DNA from: Alectoria sarmentosa
Taxonomy: Eukaryota; Ascomycota; Lecanoromycetes; Lecanorales; Parmeliaceae
Length of the DNA stretch: 64,000 nucleotides
Assembly (NCBI GenBank): GCA_009733775.1
Contig: WOGZ01000125.1
Coordinates: 27,640-91,639 of the forward strand
Direction of reading: 5' to 3'
Notes under the pieces: model-generated
Databases searched by the model: none
What the model was told of the DNA's origin: nothing
Seen by the model: the letters and a program-made list of their open reading frames with translations, nothing else
Shown: positions 23,163 to 35,241 of the stretch, one piece after another
How positions within the stretch are numbered: position 1 is the first letter of the stretch
How the letters are laid out: the number at the start of each line of letters is the position of its first letter
Position numbers and translations under genes: made by a program

Positions 23163-24170
23163 AGTGGGTGATGGAGGGTCAAAGGTTGTAGTAGGTCTGG
23201 TAAAGCAAGAGAATGATGTAGATTATAAATCGTGATGAGGGGTTAAGTGGGATATAGAGTACTTATGCCTACTCTCAGTACTCGTAGACTACTGCAAGAT
23301 GCGAAGGCACGATGGCGTAATATCAAATGCTTGGACGAATCACGTTGGAAAATCTTTAGTTCCTTTACGAGCTAATTGGAGCTTCTAAGCTTCTAAGCTT
23401 CTAGTCATATTTGTCCATTTAGCGAGTTCGTCCGCAGCATTCAGCTGAGGGAGTGTGGCTGTTTGGACCAAGACGGAAAATTGTATCGTTCGTGATCAAT
23501 GGCCACTCTATCTACTTTGACTTCACCAACGCCGATTTTGGGCATCTACGCAGATCAAATTACTCTATAGCTTATGACTTGTACTGTTGAGAGAGGGAGA
23601 ATGTTTGCTAGCGCGAGATGCTCCCAACTGATGTTAATTGTGTCCAAATATTGGATGATGTGCACCCTTTCCGACTGCCACTTTTTCCTAGCACCTATTC
23701 AGCGTTGAGAACGGGCCATCAACATTGTAGACTTTGAACGAGTGCACTGTGAGGGAAAGCGAGCATTTTGCAGCTGTTTCTATCTCATGGCGATGTCTAT
23801 TTTCGAAGAACGCTGACGTCGTGTACTTTGCTGTTCTAGATAAAAATCCATGTTCCCCAGTCACCCTACCACAGACGGCATGTCGTGAGTGGACAAGCTC
23901 CTGAGAAGCATTTTCGAAGAGGGCATGTATCATCGACCCTGCGGCCACATTTTCGACGTTGGACTGGTTTCCTGGGCCAACAATCATCCAAGATAAACAG
24001 ATCGTGGCGTTTTGACCTTCATTGGCTTTCAGTCTTCCAAAACTCTGAGCTCTATGAGCTGATATTACGTTGTATTGTCCATGTCTGTCACTGGATTACT
24101 ACCTGGGACAAACGGTATGTCAATAGTTCATGCCCTGGCCTTTTAAGGCGCACTTTAAATACGGACTGCT
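23163..24170. other. intergenic region with short GCTTCTAA tandem repeat
   Basis: One kilobase upstream of the b561 gene and downstream of hymA. It holds three near-perfect GCTTCTAA units around 23377-23402. No gene recognised. Confidence 0.45.
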
Positions 24171-25488
24171 TCAAGCAGGCGGAGGCAAGGTCTCTATTTG
24201 GCGTATGAGAAAGCTTTTCTCGTCCGTGAATTGCTCGTCTTCTGTTCGGTCTGCCAAAAAGCCGGGTAAAAACTTGAGCAGGCGTTCTCGGTTTTGTGTC
24301 AGGATTCTCTTGACGGCGTCTGACTTATGCGGGTTCGCAACGAATACCTCGATATTATTAGCACGATAAAGGTGACAAAGTGGTCCGAATATTGTATACC
24401 TTAAATACGTGGAACCCCTCGTACTGCACCATCTTTCTATCGTCTCGCAACAGATTCATACATAGCTTCAAGTGATCTCCTCTATCGACGTATGCGGTCA
24501 TGACATTGTAGTTTGCCCTATCGAGGAGGATCTCTCCCAGTAGTTTGATCGATTGTCGCTTCGTAACGTAGGAGCTTGATTCAATCAAGATAGTATTGTA
24601 TCGCTTGAAGAAGAGGTCAAAGTTGGTCATTAGGTATTGGGACACCTGGTGTTTGTGTTTGGTTAGAACATCCTGGGTCATAAAACATCAGCCATGCGAT
24701 ACGGCCTTGAGTGGCCGATATGCTCACTCTGAAAGTGGTGAACGCATCTGCGCTGACTTCAAATACTCCTCCATCAATCCAGTCGAAGAATCTCCAGAAG
24801 ACTCCGTCGCCAGACTGAGGTCGGTCCACATAGGCTATATCATAGGCTATATCACCGAGCTTCGTATCTAGCTGATTCTCTAGAGATTGGTCGTACAATA
24901 TAATACTGGCGATGCCTTCGTATTTAAGTACTTCCCTTAGCACCGCTCCACATGGCATCGCGCTCTCTTTGTTATTATACCCCCGGCATAGCTCAATAAC
25001 CACCTGAGGTCTCTTGTTGATCACATAGGACAAGGCGGTGGAGTCCTGGGCCGTGCTGCCGGGTGGTCTGAAGCGTAAGACGTATGAGAATATAGCCTGG
25101 GAGTCTTTGCGAGATTCGAAGGAGAGAAGATGGATGCTATAGGCGAGGACATAGAGAAAGTCTTCTTGGATCATGGAGGTGATGAGCTGGAAGACTGATT
25201 CAGGGTTGCTATCGGTTTCTGCGGCAGTGCATGAGTGTATTTTTGCTAGACCAACTTTGCAGCAAGATCGCGTACCTTGTGTCCCCATCAGTACGAGTTT
25301 CATCTGGGCCAGCAGCTTAGCCACTTCTTCCTCTGTCTGGGAGCCTGTGTCAGCTGGTGCGCTTTTCATGAAAGGTGCCTATCATTCACCTTCTGCATTC
25401 TCGGAGGTTGGCGCAATCTGTTGAGAAGATCCTTGGTCGGCTTCACAAGGTCTGACTTTGGCTTGTTGCGGCCCCAGAGGAACGCCAT
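24171..25488 (-). CDS. hymA: Mo25 family protein HymA, conidiophore development and RAM/MOR pathway scaffold
   Basis: Mo25/CAB39 scaffold that activates germinal-centre kinases; the Aspergillus homologue is needed for conidiophore development. Five exons (25488-25390, 25336-25276, 25218-24728, 24672-24400, 24347-24171) give 366 residues. The whole Mo25 fold is covered: MAFLWGRNKPKSDLV start, AKLLAQMKLVLMGTQ, EDFLYVLAYSIHLLSFESRK, DGVFWRFFDWIDGG, DAFTTFRDVLTKH, the invariant YVTKRQSIKLLGEILLDR, MVQYEGFHVFKVFVANP and the end DEKSFLIRQIETLPP. The Gly-Thr-Gln-Glu join between exons 2 and 3 splits a Glu codon. Length and motif order match the family. It is divergent from the arginine methyltransferase gene across 400 bp. 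Confidence 0.93.
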
Positions 25489-25888
25489 TGGCGAAGACTC
25501 GAGCATTTGACGGCAGTGTTTACAATCGACAAGACGACTCTTTGCTCACTTGGACAAGATCGAAATGTGGTTTAGTATGCGTCATAGGAATGAAAGAGAC
25601 TCTCTCATACTCAGACCTCAGTGATGTTGCAAATAGGATTGCTTGTGGTTAGGAGAAAGAGTGGAGGAGTACGGTGGTACAGAAAATAGAAATGCATCCA
25701 CAAACAAAAATGTCTAACAAGGCGGAAAGCTCCGTCCGGATATAGAGTAGAGCCAGCGTTATGTCCGAGGCACGATTGTTTGACTTTTGCGTGCTGCATT
25801 TCACACCACGACACATTAAACATCCTTTTGGGAAGAATCAACGAAGCAAACGTGACTCTTGGGCATAGTTCCAGCTCAAGAGCTCAAG
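25489..25888. promoter_or_regulatory. bidirectional promoter region, hymA / arginine methyltransferase
   Basis: 400 bp between divergent starts. It contains one copy of CCGAGGCACGA (25765-25775), a sequence that recurs twice upstream of the transcription factor gene at 30.3 kb. Confidence 0.5.
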
Positions 25889-27835
25889 ATGGTAGCCATT
25901 ACGGAAGCGGACCAGGAAGGAGAGCCCTCAGACAGCTCAGAGGAAGTCGATATCCTAGACTTAAAAGACGATGAAGGCTGGGAAGACCAGGAGCCAGATG
26001 TGGAGAATATCGAAGTGTTTTGTTTAGGGTGCTCGCAAACGTTTTCTGACGCCCGGTCTATGCTGCCGCATTGTCGAGATACCCACAACATCGATATCGT
26101 GAAGGTTCAGAAGACGCTGAGTGCGTGAGAACCTTTGGAATCGATCTCCCCTGAACGGCTTTGGACTGATTCCTCTTGATATCCAGGGCTCGACTTTCTC
26201 GAAATGATCAAAATGATCAATTTCATTCGCGCCGAGGGGAGAGATGTTCGTCGATGTCCACCAGATCTGTCATCAAAAGATGTCTTTCAGTCCGAGCATT
26301 GGTTAATTCCACAACTTGAGGATGATGCTCTTTTGTATAGCTTGCACGATATCATAGGGGAGGATCTTGAAGAAGAAGTAAGCGGTGTGACCGTTGGAGT
26401 TGGTCAATCTGAAGCTGCCCAACTACCACAATGTACTTACGATCTATCGAGAGTCCCTGGACCCGATAATCCGATATACGGGATTGCAGAGTTGGAACAG
26501 AGAGTGAGAAGCGCTCAAAGAGACCTTGAAAATCATAAGCAATTACTCGCGAGCGACTTGCAATTGCATGGACGGCTGGAAAATGGCTTGACTCGGGAAG
26601 ATACTATACTAGAAGCTCGCAATAGCCCTCAGGAAATTCAAACCTTTGACACAGAGACGAGTTCAAGTGGCAATGCCTCAGCAATGAAGGGAGACACTGA
26701 TTCCAGTTACTTCGCGTCATATTCCGGCCATGGTAGATGCTTCTTTGATCTTCCGAAATGCTCAAAAGCTGACGCAGATAGACATCCACGAAACAATGTT
26801 GAAAGACACAGTTCGAACAGATGCTTATCGAGATTTCATATATGAAAACAAAGATCTCTTCAAGAACAAGACTGTGCTAGATGTTGGATGTGGGACAGGC
26901 ATACTATCCATGTTCTGTGCGCGAGCGGGAGCAAAAAAAGTAATAGCAGTGGATAATTCGGATATCATCAACTTTGCCCGAGAAAACATCTATAGAAATG
27001 GAATGGGGGAGACAATCGTGTCAGTCAAGTAATGCCTTTTTGTGCGGCTGTGCTGACTTATCGCAGATGTTTACGAGGAAAGATTGAGGAAGTCGTTTTA
27101 CCCTTGAAAACCGTTGACATCATTGTCTCTGAGTGGATGGGCTACTGTTTACTGTATGAAGCAATGCTGGACTCTGTGCTCTGGGCCCGTGACCACTACC
27201 TTGCTCATTGGGGCCTTATGGTTCCATCGCACTGCACACTCCGCATAGCACCAATGGCCGACTCAGAATATGTAGACGACCATATTCATCATTGGAAAAA
27301 CGTATACGGCTTCGACATGAGCAGCATGTGCAGAGACATCTACAGGGACGTCGTAATCAGAGAAGTTCAAGATTTCGCAGTCCCGGCAGAATCATCTCCA
27401 TTCTTGCAGCTATGTTTGAGGACCACCAAAAAGGAAGAGCTTGTTTTCGCAAGCAAAGCATTCTCGTGTACATTGAAAGCGGACATGGGAGCCTTGGATG
27501 GCTTTGTCATCTGGTTTGATACCTTCTTCGACCAATCTCCTTATTTTCGAGATCCTGCAAAAGGCAAAGCGGAAGAATACGTCCGCCAGGGCGGACAGTC
27601 GATCGCATTCACGACAGGCCCGCATGGAAAGCGAACACACTGGCAGCAAGGCTGCCTGCTCATCGATCATAAAGGAAAGCCGCAGGAGACTCTGAAGAAG
27701 GGACAGGTCATTAGCGGTAGTATTGGCTATGAGAAGAGGGAAGATGACAACCGGGCGTTGGATATTAAGGTGCAATGGGAGGTGGACGATAGTCAAGAAA
27801 AATTGAAAGGAAAGCAATCATGGTCAATGCGTTGA
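25889..27835 (+). CDS. rmtB: protein arginine N-methyltransferase, PRMT3/RmtB type
   Basis: SAM-dependent type I arginine methyltransferase; PRMT3 orthologues modify ribosomal protein uS5. Four exons (25889-26120, 26187-26732, 26782-27028, 27067-27835) give 597 residues. A C2H2 finger lies at Cys45, Cys48, His61, His66 (CLGCSQTF...HCRDTH). After an acidic, helical linker the catalytic core begins YFASYSGHDIHETMLKD, rebuilt by splicing at a split Asp codon. SAM motif I is VLDVGCGTG at 291-299; the double-E loop is SEWMGYCLLYE; the THW loop is KRTHWQQG. Exon 3/4 splicing at a split Lys codon rebuilds VSVKCLRGKIEEV. The length is a little above most fungal homologues because of the linker. The ATG at 25889 is the first in frame. 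Confidence 0.94.
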
Positions 27836-28360
27836 TTCATGGCGTGATACCCCAGTTCTCTATGCAATTCCTGCGGGCCTGTAGCGCCCACCAGCCCTGA
27901 AATGATGGGATTGGACCAGACACGCGCGCCGATTAGATTAGGGTTTCAAGAACGCAATACAGACTGATACAAATTTAGCGTATTCAAAACACCTACGCGC
28001 AGCGCACCATTCAAATTATCGACTTCATCAGTCGGACTGAACAGGTTTCTGTGTATAAAATTGTAAAGATAAGTCTGTCTATCCCTGCTGAAATTTCCAA
28101 GTCAACAAAAAAAGGACTAAAATACAGCTTTTAAAGTATGTATCGCGGAAATCAGAATTTGGAGCCTGTTTCTCGTGATTCGAAACCATATATTTTATAT
28201 ACAAATTATGTACTATTCGCTCTTGCGACTCTAGAGCCGTTGAATGTTTTACAATGTGACTTGTACTTCTGAAGTCGATTATTTAAATAATGAGAATCCT
28301 CGCATCTGGGTTACCAGCAAGTGTATGGTAGTCTATACGCCTGGGAGCGTATCGGTACCG
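27836..28360. other. convergent 3' region, AT-rich
   Basis: Shared downstream region of the methyltransferase (+) and the transcription factor (-). It is AT-rich around 28060-28290. Nothing else recognised. Confidence 0.45.
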
Positions 28361-30303
28361 TTAGTGTTTGAACTGCCGCTCTGCAACATGCTGGAGTCGA
28401 TCCTCAAGATCTGGCTTCCCTACAACGGCCTCGAAGGCCGAATGGATAGATCTGGCAATATGCCAAGTCCTCGAAGCAACTTCCAACGCACTCATACAGT
28501 TGATGAACCGTGCCCTACTTTCGAGAGCAATGCAAGGATCGTGAGATCGCATGTGGAAGATGTGGACGGTCAAAGCGGAGAAGATGCTATAAACACTAGA
28601 TATCTATCAGCGAGCGATCTGAAGGCGCAGGATATCAGTGAAGGTGCATACACGATTCCGGGGCATCTGGAAAGCTCGTCGTGACTTGCAAGCGCCCCAA
28701 CGATTGCAGTGATCATGCCTGCTGCTCGGAAACCGATTATGCTTGGATTGTGGGCATCCTCTGGGGAGTACCTCCTCAAGTACATCTGTGTACGGTGGAG
28801 AAGAGTGATTGTCGTGCTTGCACAGACATTAGCCTCTTGGCAGTTCGCGCGAGTTGTTCTGAACAATTGAGACTCCTCACTAGTAAGAACAATGTAGTAT
28901 GGCTGGCCAAAACCTGTGTTGAGACGCATCCCACTCCATTTCTTTCGGACAACTCCGCAACCAGACCACCAGCGACATGCCGCAAGAACCAGAGATAGTA
29001 GCCAACTCCGTTGGCGACTTATCTTGAGAGGTCAGTTGAGGCAATTTCGATAGCACTAAAGCAGTCTGTTGGCTCAGCGCTGCATACTGAAGGAAGAATT
29101 GGACTTGTTCAGGATTAGGAGAGCTGTCGTCATTCTCGTCGAAGTCCTCAGCGCAGATCTCCGTGATGTTGGACTCTTTCCAGACTATTGTGTCGATGGA
29201 GAGGGTCCCTCCGAGTACAGTCGTGATGGAGCAGTCCCTGGTGAGCAGGGTCCACCAGATTCGCTTGCGTACACGCTTCTCGTATATGGTCAGGCAGGAA
29301 GCCTCGAAGCTGTTTACGGATCAATTATCTAGACGATATGTGTGTGTGTCTTCATAGCTCATACATTCGATGTAGCCCGAGGCTTCGAGCTGCACTTATC
29401 GCAACTCTGGTCCAGTAAAATGAGTCTTTGGTAGTCTCTGAAAGGTAGATATCAGAATTCGGTCCCTACAATCCTTGGATCTGTGTGAATCACACCGTCT
29501 AATGCTTCCCAGTACCAGCCCATCAATATCAGGGATTGGACTAAAGTCACGGGGTCCGTTTCATAATTCGCTTCATAGAGCATTCTTGCACGATCGAAGT
29601 ATGTTGCAGCAACAGGGACTGGTGTTACTGAATTTGGAGTCAGATTTGAGCCACCGGTCACAGTGGAGCCTGCTGCTAGCACGGCTTGCATCAACAATAG
29701 CGAAGGCTGATTGTTAGGATCTTGATAGGAGCGTAGGAACTCGGCTCTATTGAGAATTGGAACAAGCGGAGCAGCCCAGTGGAAGAAAGCAGCAACAAGT
29801 TCATCGCAAGTTGCCTCTGCCGGTAGTTGGAGAGCCCCGTGGTCGCGCAATTGGGCGGTGACATTGGGGTGAAGTTGTCTTAGAGCCAAGGTCCTGACTT
29901 TGGTGACATCTTTGGACTTGAGGGCGGCTTCCGCTCTTGTACGGCTATTGTTGAGCTGAGAGGTTAAGTCTTCTGGGCTTCGATGCACGTCCTCGATGTT
30001 GGCCTGGACATTGCTTCTAAATTCAATGGGAGAAGCAAGATCGAGAACGTTGGCCCACGGGCACGGCCTACAAAGACTTAGCTGATTCATTGACTGAGAT
30101 GAGAGTTCAAGGTATTGCATACAGTCCTGAACTCTGTTTAGCGGGAGCATCCATCTTGATACTCTAGCGATACAACCCTTTAGAGGGATAGAAGTCCATG
30201 ACTTGTAGTCACAGATTTTGTCGCCAGAGGTGGTCTTGGAAGGGGAAAGCGAAAAGCCTCCCCCCCCTTTTTGTAGGCTCGTTGCCATTGCAGCGCTGAT
30301 CAT
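28361..30303 (-). CDS. fungal-specific transcription factor domain protein with degenerate or missing zinc cluster
   Basis: Five exons (30303-29496, 29437-29365, 29309-28881, 28816-28652, 28586-28361) give 566 residues. The Fungal_trans middle homology region is clear: FFHWAAPLVPILNRAEFLR, MGWYWEALDETTKDSFYW and, across two splices, FYWTRVAISAARSLGLHR, then RKRIWWTLLTRDCS. The C-terminal part shows YYTTITLLHRTQMYL and VHIFHMRSHDP, also usual for this family. Introns have normal ends except an AAG acceptor before exon 4. The N-terminus, where the Zn2Cys6 cluster should be, reads KICDYK then PLKGCIARVSRW: only two Cys remain at plausible cluster positions. It may be a regulator without DNA binding, or the cluster exon may lie upstream unseen. 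Start at 30303 or Met at 30288. Targets unknown. Confidence 0.78.
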
Positions 30304-31747
30304 TCGATAGGAAATAAGTGCTGTGCAGAGATGCCGAGGCACGATTATCTTTGCCCGTCTTTGTATTTTATCCTACTCCATGAAAAATTACGGCGTTCTC
30401 TCGGTATTGAATTGGTGATCGTACCCTCGGGCCGGTCTAATATTCCCGAGGCACGAACAATAGCATCATTCGTCCAGCGTTTCCATGTATTGCAATATGG
30501 TGGCAGGCGACACCAAACATAGGTGAGATTGTTTGCGGATTTTGTACAAGATGGTGTGGAAAATCGGCAGTCAAATGTACATTGTCACGATGGCGAGAAA
30601 GATGTGTGGGTCTCGGTCACCTTTTTTTTGTTCGTCGTGTATGGAAAGGAGGCACCAGAGCTACTAGCAGCCAGTACGGGTAGGACAGCATGACCTTGAC
30701 AGGGTCCTCGAAGCTAAGTTTTTGACATGAGCAAAATAGGTTTCAACATCGATAAAGTAGCTTTACCCCCTCAACATCTGATCGCGAGATATGTTACAAA
30801 GTCTAGGACTCAAGTATACATGTATCTCGATAATAGTGTCAATAAGCTCTCTGAACTAAGAAGCTCTATCATACCTATGTATTGATTACATTGACGGAAC
30901 TGTGGCGCTATTTGTTCACAACACGTGGTACGAGATCCACAACAAGCTGGGTAGCTTGAGATACCCTCGTGTGCACGTACCTAGCTCTAGTATTGTAGGT
31001 CGAATATGTTCCGTGGTGTGGAAAAAACTGGCACGATTAACACTTGAGAGGTCGACGTATATCGGCGAGTCGTTTTGTCGCCAGAATCCAAACAAAGGCA
31101 GTCGATTGTGGTTACTCGAAAGATGTAATCGCGTTGTACATCAGACTCGGGGGCAGAGAGCATCTCCTGGCTGTCCTGGCAAATAAAAGGGTTCGTAAGC
31201 AGTAGTACCATGTACATACAGGTGGATCCAATTGCTGGCCATTGCTCGCAGCGCGGCATTTTTTACGCCGTTTGGTTCTGATTCAATTCCGGAAGAGTGG
31301 CAGCTGGGGACGACTGAATACGGCAGTACAGGTATGGCTGGGACAACGGAGCGAGCTCTCATTTCCAGGCTACGGCAGGATGATGATAGTGACGGTGAGT
31401 TGTAGCACATAGTCACACCTCACCTTTTAGTCCTAGCCTCAGTTGATAAGATCCCTTCAGTGGGCGCAGTGAGGCGCAGTTCCAAGTGCTTTGCTACCTA
31501 CAGACTCAGAGTGCGTCACTCGTGAACAGGATCCTCCCTCCCTTCGGAGCGCCACTCCTGCACACACTTCCTTCTACACTCTTTCGGTGCGCTGGATTTC
31601 AAACAAACTGACCCCGCTGGGGGCAAAATCGTATCCTAGTATATAGATAAACGCTAGATAAAAAAATGCTATGCTTATGTATTGGGTTTAACACTGTAAG
31701 ATATACGTTACACCCGGAAATCGCACCCACATGTAAATATGATGATA
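30304..31747. promoter_or_regulatory. intergenic region upstream of the transcription factor gene
   Basis: 1.4 kb holding the promoter of the transcription factor (-) and the 3' flank of the patatin gene (-). Two copies of CCGAGGCACGA occur at 30334-30344 and 30446-30456. No gene recognised. Confidence 0.45.
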
Positions 31748-34445
31748 TCAAGCAAGATAACAAAGCCCCGAGGCAGAGTCCAGCAATACATCATACCTAT
31801 CCGACAGAAGCTCAACATCCGTCAGATTGGCCATGGCATTCAACATCAACGCAAGCGCGATCCACCGAGCTCGTGGCATCCCAAAATATGCCCACCATTC
31901 CTCCAAAACGTCTTTTTCTACTAGTCCAAACCTCAGGTCCACGACCTTCGGCTGCGGTCGCTTGAGCAAACGCAGCACATCCTCAACTTCGATGCGTTCC
32001 TCTTTCTGCTCCGGAGAAGCGAAGAAGGCCTTTGTGGACTCGAGCAGATAGTGGCGACAGGATGGCAGCTCCAGAGAACGAAATTCCTGCAGCTGTTGTT
32101 CGAGAGGGGTGCCGGTTTCATCGGCAGCTGACGAGGGCGCTGATGTCAGCCTCAGATCATCGCCCTCGAGGTATGATGAGAGTTCCTGGAGCAAAACCTT
32201 GATGGGAATTTCCTGCTCCGAGAGGTCGATGGCGTCTTCGTGGTCCCACAGCGAATGCGAGATGCGTCGCAGAGTCTCCATCTCCTTGCTGAGCCATGCC
32301 GCGTGCCGGTATGGGATGACCCGCCATTTGATGGGGATGACGACGGTAGCCAAGGCGAAGGGGAGTGGAAGTGCGCTGAGCTGGACTTTCGAGGACTGGT
32401 TGGTCAAGATCTCGCCGGATAGGCCGGGCTGGATTGGGATGTGTGAGCGGCCGCACATGGCATCGGCCAGGCCGAGAGGTGGGGCGCAGGAATTACCGGG
32501 GTCCTTTGTCAAGGGTCTGAATTTGATTCGAAAGATGGGTTGGTCCTGTTCCATACCTGCAATGTGCAGGGTCATGTTTATGAGGAATATTTGGCCATCT
32601 GTTTGCCAGAGCAACTTTGTTCCATCGTCGGTCTTGAAGGATGCTATCAAACGCCAGATTTCCGACACTGGAATGTGCGCCATGAACGTGTTCGGTGCTT
32701 CGGAACACCAAGGAGCAGTCGACAAAGGGATATAGTGGAGGCGAGGATCTTGTCGGAATGGCTGAGTGAATCGGTATGGTTTGGGTGTTGGCATTGTTTG
32801 ACTTCGAAAGCCATCGTTCACTTGGTACTGTATACGTGCCACCTGATGGAGAACTTTGTACCAAGAAGACTGGCCGTCTAGATCCGGGGCTTTGTCGGGC
32901 AGGCTGAATCTATAAGCTTGATCGAATCGGAAGATTTTCGCAGGTAATGCGATCCATCCGGCTTCAATAGCGGCATCATCGCTATCAGGCCTATACGACA
33001 ACTCTTCAGCGAATTCTTCGACGTATGCGATAGCTCCAGGACTCACATTCGGGGCAGTAAGTCCACGGACCTGACCGCTCGACGTTGGAGGCTGCACAAT
33101 TTCACCGTTCGCTACTGCACTGGGGGCCTCTGTGCCTTGTCCATCATTTATCCTTCTGCAGAAAGACTTGACTTGATCTGCTTGGGCATCCTTTTGCATG
33201 TACGTATTCGTCGCACCGGCTATCGCGTCTGCTCTTTTGTGTTCCTCCAAACCGACACTCTCGAGGCCTTTGACAACATTGAACCGATAATACTTTCCCT
33301 CCTTCAGAAATTCCGGATGGTCTCTAACGAAGCGCTCGGCCGTGTCTTGGGACTTGGTCGCGATCTTCTTCAACGTCTCCACCAACTCCCACGCATTGTT
33401 TCCCACTGGCAGGGAATGCGGCTCTCCAGTTCCGATCGAAACAATGCATTGCACATTTGCAGCGGCGTTTTCCCAGTAGTCGTTGGCCTCATCGATCACT
33501 GAATGAATAGGGTTGTTGTGACCAAGCGCCCCGTCCGCAAACTTCTGTTGATATCTGCCAATTTTTATCGGATCGAAGAAAGTTGTCGCCGCTGAAGTTG
33601 CACGGCAAGCTTGCCAAATAGTCGGATCAAGATCCAACGCCCTGAGAGATTCATATGTACGAAAGAGGCATATCTCTCCGTCTGAAGCTTGTACCGCACA
33701 GACAAAGCTGGTGGTACGATCATCAGAATCAATGCAGCATCGTGTGTCTTCGCCATATTTACTCACCAGAGGCAAGGGAGAGATTTGTCTACAAAGAGGG
33801 TTTCGGCAGGCAGTGGCGTGGGCAGTCGTTGCAGCTGTTCGATGATCTGGGCCTTTAGCTTTTCAGACTCAAAGCGCTCTTTAGTACGCCAGGCGTCAGC
33901 TGCTCTACCAAGAAGGTTGATTCTGTATCGGCGACGGGTGAAAGCTTCTTTGGAAAGCTTCAAGTAAGCTTCGATGCAGGAGTTCACGTCCATCTGCAGC
34001 CTAGCAAGCATTACTGCAATAAGACTGTGAAAATCCGTCAGTGACTGATCCAGCACTCTCCAATCGATCACAGGATAGATGCTAGAAAAGTTCGGTGTCG
34101 ATTTCAGTATGGGAAGGTCCCCATGGCAGACTGCCTTTCACGAACCAAGGAGAATGCAAAACTTAGGCTCTTCGAGCGCGGGATCATAATATTGACGAAT
34201 TTCAACGTACCCACCAGTACTAGTGCCTCCGATCAAGTCGAATACCTCACAAGGCTTCGGGGGCCTTTCGGGATTGATGTTCTTCATCAGATTTTGCAGG
34301 ATCAGTAAAGATGACAAGCCACGGACTCCACCGCCATCTACCAAACAATCATCAGTGAGCATACTACATAAGAACCGAGTCCATGCTCTCTCGTACCTAG
34401 GGATAAGAGCCGGAGTCCACGCTGGGGTGGGGCAGCCTTGGGCAT
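31748..34445 (-). CDS. patatin-like phospholipase with long C-terminal extension
   Basis: Lipid acyl hydrolase with a Ser-Asp dyad. Four exons (34445-34397, 34337-34211, 34024-33767, 33707-31748) give 797 residues. Motifs: LSLDGGGVRGLS at 15-26 (oxyanion hole, spliced Asp codon), GTSTGG with Ser56, LIAVMLARLQMDV, CRATSAATTFFDPI and the dyad Asp203 in FADGALGHNNP. Joining exons 2 and 3 over a 186-nt intron, long for this window, gives GTSTGGLIAVML exactly as in the family. The last 450 residues have no repeat or P-loop that I recognise; they are mixed alpha/beta with an acidic, helical end. It is divergent from the tandem ubiquitin-like gene. Patatin domains are also known as effector domains of fungal NLRs, but this protein has no NACHT. 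Confidence 0.88.
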
Positions 34446-35241
34446 TTTAGCAGCAGAGTATTGTCAATCTTGATCAGAGTCTCTTGTCTGCCCAGACGCA
34501 CGATTCATTCGAGCAGAAGGCAAACTGAGATATTGTGGTGCCTCGAGGCTCGAGATGCGGTGATTTCGGCCAGTCAGCCCTTCTGTGGGGTCAGTGTTGG
34601 CAACGGTGCACCAACCAATTGTTCCCCCAATATAATTTATTAAATATTTTAGATGTAGATTTATATGTTTATCAAAGAATTTGAAAGGTAACGTGTCTAC
34701 TTTAACAATTTGACTAGTTGGTTGAAGCAGTTAACGGTGCTGCTTGAGGTTTAACAGTTGATGGTTGGTGTGGTTCACGTTCTGGTCTCACGACCAACTG
34801 GTCCAAGTGACAGACACCGTAGGTAAGCACTGAGTCGAAGTCAATCTCAGCCTTACACCATTAGATACTTACCTTACCTATCCTAGGTAGGTAGCCTACT
34901 TACTCATGTTAGCGTGCCAATGTTGACGTATATAGGCTTAGACCCTAAAAGTGCTCCACTGTCAGTCAAACAATTACCTATCTAATTGTGATTTTAGAGT
35001 AGATATAACAGGTAGTTGGTAGTTGGTAGTTGTACAATTTAAATCAATAATCATTTCAACTAAGATATTGCCAACACTGCGGGGGTTACTCGCTGTGAAC
35101 TGCCTGTGGCTGGCGATCTAACGCTGGAATCGGTATAGCCTCATGCAGTCGCGCCCATATACCTTACTTTTAGGATGTCCGAGGCCTTTCACGCGACACA
35201 CACTATCTCATTTTCCTCCCCTTTTCGAACGGCCAAACGAT
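34446..35241. promoter_or_regulatory. divergent intergenic region, patatin / tandem ubiquitin-like gene
   Basis: About 800 bp. It includes AT-rich DNA near 34615-34690, a CCTAGGTAGGTAG palindrome-like patch near 34880-34900 and a GGTAGTT triplication near 35011-35030. No gene recognised. Confidence 0.45.

Noticed and set aside
32109..32735. 208-residue plus-strand frame inside the patatin gene
   Set aside because: It is antisense to the conserved patatin coding region and has no domain, so it is a shadow.
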